Assembly (NCBI GenBank): GCA_012932295.1
Contig: JAAONU010000123.1
Location: 5,828,001 to 5,892,000, forward strand
DNA length: 64,000 bases
Source of the DNA: Cyclina sinensis
Taxonomy: Eukaryota; Mollusca; Bivalvia; Venerida; Veneridae
Direction of reading: 5' to 3'
Part shown: positions 35,701 to 47,700 of the stretch, one piece after another
Layout: each line of letters starts with the position of its first letter
How positions within the stretch are numbered: position 1 is the stretch's first letter
Position numbers and translations under genes: made by a program
Notes under the pieces: generated by a model
Told to the model about the DNA's origin: nothing
The model's database searches: none
What the model saw: only the letters and a program-made list of their open reading frames with translations

Positions 35701-38700
35701 TTCTGTATAATATCTTCTCATCAACAGCCCTTAAAATATCTTGTGAATATATCCAACTTGACAAGTCCATTAGACAAAATTTAGGATGAAGCTGTCTTGC
35801 ATATTACATCCTCCCAATTCTTAATTTTAATAGACTCCAGCAAGATGGGCATGCTATTAGCTACCTGACTGGAGGGTGTCTAAGATTACAAAATAAATAT
35901 CTAAGAGATATATATCCATGAGATGTGTCCTGTAATTCTGCAAATATCTGACCCTACAGTAAAACAATAGCTGAGATTTGAAATCAGAGACATATGACCT
36001 CCATACACTGCAAGAATAGACTTCTCAATTAGTAATTCTGTCACTGTCCATTAGCAATAAATATCTTTGTTTCACCCTTAGGACTGAATACAACAACATT
36101 AAATCAAATCTGTTTGACAAACTAGGTACATGTAAAATCAATAGTTTGGAGACAAAAAGTAGGTTAATATACATTTTATGGTGCTATAAAATGCCTTCTT
36201 CTAAATGTAAATCCGATTTTCTGACAGCCTGCAATTCAGTTTATTAAGCTTTAACTACAACTTGTTGCTAATGAATTGTGTCTTCGACAAATTATTCTCA
36301 AGCAGAAAGATCTGTGAATTTTAGAAACAACATAATATGACCAGGTTCAATTGCAAATGAAATTGGGGAATTATTTAGGGAAACTGGCATCTTTAATTAT
36401 GTTAAAAATATCCTATACATTTCAACTCCCTTATAATGAAAGTACTAGAGTGGTCAGACCAATGCTCGGCGTAAAATCAAAGGAATTTCTTTGAAGAGAC
36501 TAAACTAATTACTCATTTCATGTTATGAACTAATTATATTCAAGAGTAAACTTTGCTAAATCCTTACGAAGTTTCCCCATGTGAAACAACCGTGACGTAA
36601 ACAACAGGGCAGGCTATAAATAGACTTAGTAAAGCATGTGCAGTTTGCACAAAATTGTACCAATGCTCGGCGTACCGTAGATGACCTTATCGGCGACCTT
36701 TCAAAAAGAAATCTTTTGTAATTATACAAAAAACCTTTCTTGAACACAAAATGAATAAAGTATTAAATAGATTGTTTCTATTCATTGCACATCAAACAGC
36801 GGAAGAACATGATCTCGCGTAGAAAACAATGCGTTTTGTCTGTTTTATCCAATGGGATCCCCTTCCTTCTGCTATGCTTAAGTCACGTGATGATACTGGA
36901 AGTTCCGAGAGCCGTGAAAAGATAGACGAAATGACACTTAACTCGAATTAAAGAAGAGTTTTAAATCACTTCTAAGAAAAAATATCAATTCCGTGAAAAA
37001 AACAGATTTACGCCGAGCGTTGGTATACGCCGAGCATTGGTCCAAGCACTCTACAAAAAAGCTGGAGTTGTAGAGAAACGAAACACTTGCCTAACGTAAA
37101 AAGAGACAATATCATTTAACTCAATTTGACATCAAAATGTATTTAATTTCATGTTGGCACTAGATTAATATGGTAGGTTTTCTGAACTTTATAGTTCACA
37201 CCATTTCACTCTGTGCCTAACAGTTAATCAACATCTGGTGATTTTTAGCTCACCTGAGCTGGCTCAGGATGAGCTATTAGGATCAACGAATGTCCGTCGT
37301 CCATCGTCCTTTCACACTTAGTTCATTAACACTCTACTGGTCACATTTTTGCTCCAATTGTCACGAAACTTGGTCAGGATGTTTGTCCCAGTAATTACTT
37401 GGACGAGTTCGAATATGGGTCATCTGGGATCAAAAACTAGGTCACGGAGCCCAAAAATAGAAAAATCTTGTTAACACTCTAGAGGTTACATTTTCAGCAC
37501 AAATAATTTGGAAATTTGTCAGAAAGGTTGCTTCTATGATTTCTAGCTCAGGTTCCAATATGGGTCATCTGGAGTCAAAAACTAGGTCACAGAGCCAAAA
37601 AATAGAACATTCTTGTTAACACTGTAGAGGTTACATTTTCAGCCCAAATAAGCTGGAAATTTGTCAGAAAGGTTGTTTCCATGATTTCTAGCTCAAGTTC
37701 GAATATGGGTCATCTGGGGTCAAAAACTAGGTCACAGAGCCCAAATATGGAAAAACCTTGTTAATACTTTAGAGGTCACATTTTCAGTCCAAATGTTCTT
37801 GTAGTATGTCAGAAAGGTTATTTGGGTAATTTCTAGCGCAAGTTCGAATATGGGTCATCTGCGGTCAAAAACTACATGTAGATCTCAAAGCCCAAATATG
37901 GAAAAAGCTTGTTAACACTTTAGAGGTCACATTTTCAGCACAAATATCCTTGTAATCTATCAGAAAGGTTATTTGGATGATTTCTAGCCCAGGTTCGAAT
38001 ATGGGTCATCTGGGGTCAAAAACTAGGTCACTGAGACCAAATATTGAAAAACCTTTTTATCACTCTAGAGGTAACATTTTCAGCCCAAATATCCTGGAAA
38101 TATGTCAGAATGGTTGTTTTGATGATTTCTAGCTCAAGTTTGAATATGGGTCATGTGGGGTCAAAAACTAGGTCACACAGCCCAAATACGGTAAAACCTT
38201 GTAAACACTCTAGAGGTAACATTTTCAGCCCAAATTTCCTGAAAAACTGTCAGAAAGCTTGTTAAGATGATTTCTAGCTCAAGTTGGAATACTGTAACCC
38301 AATTTATATTCGCGAATACAAATTTCCGCGTTTTGCCGAGGTCGGACATATTCGCGAATATTAATTTCCGCGTTTTCTTGATTTCCGAAAAAAAATATTC
38401 GCGGATTCGAAAGTCAGATGGGGCCGTAAAATCTATGATTCCGACTATTAATCTTCAATAATCGAGCCCATTATTAGTGTATTAAATGGGATTAACAATA
38501 TGTTAGCCTTATATATTGTATTGTATATTTATAATATTCATTGCTTCCTGACAGGTGCCCGTAAAATTCGAATACATCCGGTCATGTAGCTTTGCATCGA
38601 CGCTGCATCAACGCATCAACAACGCCTAAAATAAAATATTCTCTCCAATTTATTCGCAAAATCCTGCGGACTTATTCGCGCAAACAAATATTCGCGCTTT

Positions 38701-41700
38701 GTGGCCATCCGCGAATAAAGCGAATATTAATTGGTCGCGAATATTCGTTGGGTTACAGTATGGGTCATGTGGGGTCAAAAACTAGGTCACACAGCCTGTA
38801 TATGGAAAAACCTTGTTAACACTCTAGAGGTAACATTTTCAGCCCAAAAATCCTGGAAATATGTCAGATAGGTTGTTTCGATGATTTCAAGGTCAAGTTT
38901 GAATATGGGTCATCTGGGGCCAAAAACTAGGTCACACAGCCTGAATATGGAAAAACCTTGTTAACACTCTAGAGGTAATATTTTCAGCCCAAATAAGCTG
39001 GAAATATGTCAGAAAGGTTGTATCGATGATTTCTAGCCCAAGTTCAAATATGGGTCATCTGGGGTCAAAAACTAGGTCACAGAGCTTAAATTTGAAAAAT
39101 CCTTGTTTACACTCTACAGGTAACATTTTCAGCACAAATACTCTGGAAATATGTCAGAGAGGTTATTTCGATGCTTTCTAGGTCAAGTTCGAATATGGGT
39201 CATCTGGGGTCAAAAACTAGGTCACAGAGCCCAAAAATAGATATATCTTGTTAAGGCTCTAGAGGCTACTGTTTCAGTCGAAATATCCTGGCAGTTTGTC
39301 AGAAAGGTTGCTTGGTTGTTCAAATTATTAGATTAGGTTAAAGGTCACAGAGGCTAAAAATAGATTTATCTACTGTACCTCATAAAGCCTTCATTTATAG
39401 ACCAATATCTTTGATATTCAATATATAGGTTCCTTGCATGGACCTCTACCCATGGGTAGGGTTTGAGGTCACTGGGTCAAGGTCAAGGTCACCATAGCTT
39501 ATAATAGATATTTCTACTTTCTGTCACAGAGCCTTTATTTATTGACTGATATTTTACATATTTGGTTTGTAGGCACTTATATATTTTCAATTAAAAAATG
39601 AAATACTGCTTAACAGCAAACCTACAGCCAAAGTACTCAGGTGAGCGATCCAGGGCCATCATGGCCCTCTTGTTTTAATACTGAGTATTTGAGGAATATG
39701 CACAATATGTGCAATATCAGTTAAGGGAATTGATAAGTGACTTTATTAATTGACAAATTGGCTGTCTCTAAAAATAGAAAGAAGTGTCACATCCTTCTAA
39801 AACAGATAATTTCATGTCATTTGAGAGGTAGAAACTGGTACAATTCCGTTATCATTCAAAAGACCAACTTTCCTAAAGGCCACTGACAGGCTCAAAGCCA
39901 TAGGGGCACAATCACAGGGCTTCTAGAAGCCTCTTAACTTCTAGGTGACTGACTTCTTTTTTTTTGTAAAAATAATAAAAAGTAATAAATCAAACTTCTA
40001 TCAACAACGCATGACTTTAGACAGTTACCTCTCTGATAAATTATATCATCCATTTCAATAATTCTCAATCTCAGCCAATCAACAGTGTTTTTTCAACTCT
40101 GCTTTGCAGATCAATAATTCTATGACTGACTGTTTTGGCAAACATGAAGAGAGCCACCCAGAAGTGGGCGGAGTACTAATTCACATATGAAAAGTTTAAA
40201 CAAATCAAGTGCTACAATAGATGATGCTCCCTAGCACTTAATTTGTTTAAAATTCTAATATATGAGCTATGACCTGTGCTAAAGAGGCATACCCTAAAAT
40301 ATGGAGTATTCCATTTTATTCAAACACATGTAAGTGTGAATGTTATTGAATAAATTGTTACCCAGTCAAAATGATAAACTTAATGCAATAATATTGGTCT
40401 TTATATAAAGAGCTGTATAGATTTTGTACCATTTTTGGATGTATAGCCATTTATTACAAATGAGCATTTTCTAGGTGTCTAAATACTTAAAGGCAAAAAA
40501 ATGAACATATGTTTTTCGGTTATGCCCTTTGGGGCATCACCCAGTACAGTGGCCAGTTTTCATTTGTGACAGATGCAGCAGATCATCTAAAAATGCTATT
40601 TTTGCTTAATAAGGGGTCATAAGTCTGCCGTTCTCCAATAAATTTGCGTCAAAATACCAAGATGCGAAAGTTCACATGCTTACAACTATTCTTAGAAAGT
40701 TTCATGGCTCTTGCAGTTATACGTTTGGAGTTACACGTGACACAAACCGACCTACATACAGACAGCTTGACAGTGGGACAGCCAGATGGACTGATGGCCT
40801 AAAAGTGGTGGGAGCATTAAAAATACTTTTCTAAATATTCAAATCATTCACTTTTTAAACAAGCGCTATGTTTAAATAAACACATCAGTGGGTCGGGCTA
40901 ACTTTAAACCTCATCAAGGTGCATGCACCTATGAAGTTTTATGTGACTGTGTTATGGTCAAGATTAAAGCTTTGTGACAAACAAACAAGCAAACACACAG
41001 ACAGACCAAAAACAATATGCCCCCGTCTGGGACCATAAAAATATTTTAAAATCTTGAAAAGGTCTCAATTTTCATTTTTAATACAAAGGGCTGCAATCTA
41101 AATATATGTAATACATAAAAAATTCCAACTATGAGAAATAGGCGACAGACCCCTGACAATACTATATGGTACTTGTTGACACGGTAAGTCACATAAGCAA
41201 AATGAAGGTTCATTGACTGTTTTGTGTCAGCAAAACTATTGCAAACATGGCATCTAGTCCAAAACGACTGTAAATATGGTGTCAAGTCCAAAACTATTTT
41301 AAAAACAGTTAAAATAAGAAAGAGATACAACATTTTGCCTAAGTGCCATAAAATACTATATATAAATGAACAACAACAATCTGGTTCTGATGTTAGGCTT
41401 CCATACATTGATATTCATGTATTGACAGTTGGAGGCAGAAATCAATGAAACCAATACAAGCAGTCCTTGTGACTCTGCTAGATTAATTGCTGTAATCAAT
41501 TGCTTCATGTAGGATCTAGCATGCTAATTTTAGGATATTTCTGTTTTATATATAGTTTAGTGAAAAGATGACATGCCACGTGTTTTTGGAAACCAGTTTA
41601 CACAACATGAGACGGATCTAATTTCTAAGCATTGCCTTATAGATAACTAAGTCTCTTTTGTTACTAATGTTATATTATGATGTTCGATGACCATATGATG

Positions 41701-44700
41701 TGGAGATAAGAATAAGTTAAAGATTGACAAATGTGTTCTACCTACAACTTAACCCATTAATGCCTAGCATCTACTAAAGTTGTCATAGGCAAACACAGCA
41801 GACCCAGATCAGACACTGTTTCGTTCCAAAACAGAATAACATGAAAAATTTTTACCAGAGACCCTTTTACTTGAAAATTGTCCAATTGTCCAACTGACAA
41901 GAATGGCATAATCCATTACAGGCATAAATGGGCTAATGTAACTATATTGTAAGAGTGTGGGTACCTAACTCAATTACTGACCCTGTGACCTCTTATATGT
42001 TAAAAGGTTAACAACTCTAAGACTCTACATCTCTAACCATATACTATTACAGAAGTATTATTACAATTTTAAATGAAACAGTTTAAGTATGAATACACTC
42101 TTTAAAGTATTGCTTAAATGTTATAGCCATGCAATTAGATTTTTAGTCTAACACTAGCTATAACATTCATGAAAAATATGTAGCACCTAACAGAGTGAGC
42201 ATTCTCTTTGGAATCAAAACCTGATGCATATATTATAACTGCCACATTGCCACTTTATATATCTAACCAATTAAGTAGGAAATTCTTTCAACTAATTAAA
42301 CCCATGTTTACTTTTATTGCTCACTTTCAATCATGAGTAACTTAATTTTTCCGAGTCTTGGCAGGAGATTGTGGTTGCCTAGTAACTCTGACGTCTGCAA
42401 ATAGTAGAAAAGCTATTTCCTGATTTAAAGCAGATAGCTATTTAAGGCCAATTGCTCAATCTCTTATTCAATTACATGGTTGGAATATGATACCAAAACC
42501 TATATTGTGCTTGTTTCAAAGGAAATGCCACTTGTTAAGAAGACCTGTTGATTCTGTTATGGAACATCGGGTACATAGAACAGATTTTAGACTCAGACAT
42601 AGCGAAGAGTTTGTGAACTTGGTGCATTATGAAGAAATATGGTCTCATCTTGTGCTAAGCCCTTGAGATATACTGAATAACTGTAATATGTGACCTGTAG
42701 CAAAGAGTTAAAGCTTTTGAAAATCGTGATATCCATATATCATAAATTCTCAACAGTCAATCCAACATTGATATGCAAATTGTAATACTGATTCAATCTA
42801 GAATGTCACAAAGCAATAAATGAAACAAACACTAACTCTACAATATCATCTCTGAGTATATTTTTTGCCATTAAAATCCTTCCTCAGATATAAATGGAGG
42901 CAGCCATTAGTCATTGTACACGCATGCATCTCTGTGTTTCTTGTCGGTTTATTTTTATATAAAACAAGCATAACCAACACCATGATAACAGGTTTTATCT
43001 ATATTCTACTGCGTTTTATTATAATTAATTAGGTCTGCTTATACTTGGGTCACTGCCGATACAATATGGGGGTCCCAGTATGAAAATGTACCAGTACAAA
43101 TATGTGAAATGTATTATATGCATACGTAATATAAATTTCGTGATGTTGTTTTTCTATCATTGGTTGGCAATTTTTGTTGCTCCCTATCAACTTTCGGTGG
43201 GTTAATAATCTTAACCCTCTAAATACATGTATTTGCAAATACAGTTTTAAAAGAAGAATAGTGTATCTCCTTTTGATAAATAATTTATAATTCATTTTAC
43301 ATTTCACTGCATTAGGTAGCTGATCTTTAAAGTATCCTATTAACTTGTCCTATAGATGCTGGAATTCCCGCTATATATAGAACCATTATTAAAGAATGGA
43401 ATGGTAGTGTGTTTAAAGCAGATTTGCTTACTACAGTTTTGTTGAAAGAAGTTAAATGTTTGTTTTCAAAGTTTCTGAAACATTCTCATTGAAATTTATA
43501 TGTGATAAAGGTCAAGGTCATATTGGGATAGGACAGGAGGTGGGCCATATATATCCCAAGGCCTTGTACCACAGTAAACCAGTACCATGCACATATAGCT
43601 ACAGCCCTATATTTAACCCTGAACATGCTGAAATTTTGTAATGGATTTGCCCAGCTTTGAATTTGGAACAGTCCATTCAAGTTTAAGGGATTTCAATATC
43701 AAAATACAAAAATGGAGCTACCAACAGAACAGAGCCTGGTCAGACTGCACGGATGTGCAGGCTGGCCTGGCTCTATACTGGTGGCAAAGGCTAATCACTT
43801 TCAGTTCCAGCAGGTTAAGGGTTAATATTAGACCTGATATATTTTCAGTACTTCCCTTTCAATATCTCAATACAAAATTCAATCAATGACAACCCTATTC
43901 TGTTTCGTTTTTAGACTGTAATATCTCATCTGTTCAACCAAACTGTAACGTATATTGTTTCCTATATTTAACAATTTATTATTCATGCATTTTGCCCTCA
44001 AATTCTTACACAAAGTACATATTTTTCTGTTACTGATACAGGTGATATTGAATTGAAGGACTTCAAAATTTGACATACATGTGATATATGTTTTTTTCCA
44101 AAAAAAATTTTGTTCCATAGACAGTTGCATAATACAGATTCCATTTTAAAACAGAATCTTAAAAATGTAATGTTTCTAATTTAAACAAGATTGTACAAGT
44201 GTACTAGTGTAGGTTAAACTTGGTATTTAAAGAAAAAATGTTGCCTAATGCAACCACCATAAGAAAAAACATGGCAAAGCCACATATCAACAAATTAAGC
44301 AATAACATTTTTGAAGAATAGTAAACTAACAGACATACAACTGATTTATTTCTAGGAAGGGTTAAACAATGAACTGTGACCTTCACCTTGACCCAGTGAC
44401 TCTAAGAGCAATTCCAAATGAGGTAATAACATAAGTTACTTAGGAAATAGATTTTAAGTTTGAGTGATATACCGTCTGATATATCACGGTGTCGAGTTCA
44501 GATGCGTAGTAATTTAATCACGAAGGCCGTAGGCCTGAGTGATTAAATAATTATGCATATGAACGAGAAACCGTGATATATACGAAGGTAGATCACGAAA
44601 ATGTTAAAATCTATTTCCATTCTAACACGTACGTATATTTATAAGGGACGTAAGTATGTGCACTATTTAACAGTGGCGTTCTCAGTGACGTCAGCGGGCA

Positions 44701-47700
44701 CGCGCTTGTATTCAGCGTGCTATACTGCCTGATATATCACGCTCAATTCCTTCTTTGTTTATTGTCGGCAAATTGCGGATAGTGTTAGAATTTATAATCA
44801 AGTATTAATACACCATGTGGAACTTAATATAATGCGCAGAAACCAAGACCTATTTTTAGGAACAGTGCATAACCCCTTGATCCCAGTTACCCTTAAAGCG
44901 AGATTTAGGCTACCTTATTATCAAGTGTTACTAGTAATACAGTAGGCCTTGAATAATATTGAGCTAAAACCAAAAATCTATTTTTAGTAACAATGATTGA
45001 CCTATTGACCCCAGTGAAGGTCTTGCTATAAGCTATGAACAGCCAAAGTTTGGTAACACTAGAAAAAGTTGTAAACAATTTTAATGATGGTCTTGCTAAA
45101 TGTGTTAGCTAAAAACTGTACAAGTTTCCAACTTTGTTGAAAACCTGTATACAAATACTGTCCAAAGATTCCAATAATTTACTTATCTCTATTAAGTTAT
45201 TACATATTCCCTTACTCTCTGAATTTATAAAAGGCATCTAGAAATTTCTATGACATACCTAAAACTCTTTATATCTTAAAGTCTTAAAGTTTCCTATTTC
45301 AAAAGCATTGAAAACAGGCTGTTTATTAAAATGTTATAATAATGTATGGAACAGGCCTTTGGCCCTCTTTAAGCTTCTAACAGGGACTTAAATTTGCAAT
45401 GTAATGTCACTAAAATTCCCCTTATGGCTTTTAGCTTTTAACTTGTCATTTTGTCAATACCCTATTACTCTTAAGTGGTGAGAAGCACTTCAAAATGACA
45501 GTCAAAAACAAGAATAAGTCTGCTGGACACTGATGCCCATATATTTTCTAATGTACAGTGTCAGGGGTAAATTGCTGCTTAAAAGTTCTATTAACTTGAA
45601 TGGCTCTTTGCAGATCATGTGCTGATAATTTCTTAGGATTTGTCTGTCTACCAGATGGCAGATTGTGCACTATTGGGAAAAATAAAAGTGAGTTCATGTC
45701 AACTTATCCAATACTTGCCTGTAAAATGATACTGATGCAGAAATAACAAAACTTACTTAATACAAGTGGAGCATAGAGAACACTGGTAATGGCATTAATG
45801 ACTTGAGGCAAATCAGGAAAAAGATCCCACTGATTTTGTATTAATGAGCTAAGTGTCTACTTGAAGTTTCTACAATCGAAGAAAACTGTTCTGTCAAGAA
45901 AGATTCCACATCCTGAGTCTACTTACATGACAGTATTGATTCCCGCCAGTTGTTGTACCATTTGTAATGAACACCCAATTGCTAGAGCACGTCTCAATGC
46001 AGGGAACTGTAACATCTGTAATACGACTGGCATCTTAGCTGAAAATATCAAGAATGATATATAAGAAAACTTCAGCTTCCTTTCAGGTAAGCCAAGATGA
46101 CTTGATGCCAACTTTAAGTCACCAAATCTACATTAGGAAAACAGAAAATTCTCTGAAATTAACAACTGGACCATCAATTAAAAAATTACAGTTCTCCTTT
46201 ATGTTCAGAAAAAGCAGGTTCTTGAATTCTTAAAAATGCTCTCTTATTAAAACTAGTGACATGAATACTTGGTAATCATAACAATCTAAGTACCAGTATG
46301 GCATAACCTTTCACATATCTGAGTACACATTAACTAACATTTGTTATTTGTTACTTGTTCTCTTTAACTGTGCATTTCATTCTGAAAATATACCATCAAA
46401 TCTGACTATCGCACATAACAAGTGGACATGTCTCTTTGATATGTGACAAGTGCATAATTTATTGCTAATTCTATACAAGATCAATAACAACTAAAGGTAC
46501 AATTGATTAATTTCCTTTTCATGATGACAATGCAATCTTCAATAATTATCGTTTTATCAATAGAAGAGGCACTTTTTATTGCGTGTACCTTATCATTCTT
46601 GATAGACAGGAAAAAAACAACTGGAAAAATTATTGTCAATGTTTTAGGAAATGTCATTTTCTTATTTTTGTTTTAACTGTAAATTATTAATTTTGTATAC
46701 TGGCTAAGCAAAACATTCATACAGGCTTTTTTTATCTAACAAATATATGTGTAATAATAACAATAAATACTTTCTTAAATAACTATGTTGCTAGACAAAA
46801 ATTTTTTACCCATCAACTTCAAAGCAACTTCATTTTGTTACGAATTTGGTTGGCATTGTGCTGTCAATATACAAGTTTAAACATAGAAGACAATGCAATG
46901 TAAAATAGCAGAAAGGACTGTGTACTGCTTGACCAGTTTTTATCTATATATTATTATGCATCAAATAGATATAGTTACTTCATCAGAAAAAAGCATGTCA
47001 AATGGAAAGGAATAAAAGATAAAGGTTACTGTGTAATTCTAAGCTTCATGACACAGACACCAACAGCAACAAAGCTTTTACAATTACTGTTTCTCATCTT
47101 AACACAGAAAAGTTTCAAAATGCATATGAAAAGTCGACAAAATCAAGAATGCGCTGAAAGTTTACATTTTAATTTTTCATCTTCCTTCATCTCAAGACTA
47201 TTGGCTTTTATGCTCTCATATTCATCCTCTATATCGAGCTGTCCCCGTATTGACTGTAACACTCGCCGGGCCTTCTCTTCTTGACATGAGACGATCAGCC
47301 ACCGTGGGCTTTCCGGCATAAAGATAAAACCAACAAACTGAAGGAAAGATGGTATTCCTGCTAAACCCAACATGTATCTGAAATGCATAAGTAGATATCA
47401 TAAAGCAATTTGAGAAAATTATATTTAACGGCTCTGCTATTTGTTTCCAAAGTAGAATTTCTAAAAACAACCCTCCAGGAAGATATACTAGTAATAAGAT
47501 AAAAAACTGAAGTAATTTTATAGGACAGTGACCACAAGGAAATGAAAAAATAAGCATAATTGGAACACAGCAGAAATCAATTACTGAAGCAACTCTCATG
47601 GAAATAATACATTCATTGTGAAATAGAAGATACGAGGAAGGCAAGGTAATTTATTTCATGTCTATTTTCATCCTCAGTTTTTAGTGTGTGAATCTGACTT

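Larger units (their letters stand above)
30960..45926 (-). other. SLC2A13 intron, 15.0 kb
   Basis: The largest visible intron, between the TM7 and TM8 exons. It is filled with tandem arrays and miniature transposons listed separately. 44620-45920 and 39680-40180 show no recognisable feature. Confidence 0.9.

Noticed and set aside
41046..41408. 120-codon minus-strand open frame as a gene
   Set aside because: No family resemblance, no splice or polyadenylation context of its own, AT-rich Phe/Leu/Ile-heavy content typical of chance frames, and it lies in an intron.
47222..47644. 140-codon minus-strand open frame as a protein
   Set aside because: It overlaps the real SLC2A13 exon 47377-47166 in a different frame and runs through the 375-bp intron.
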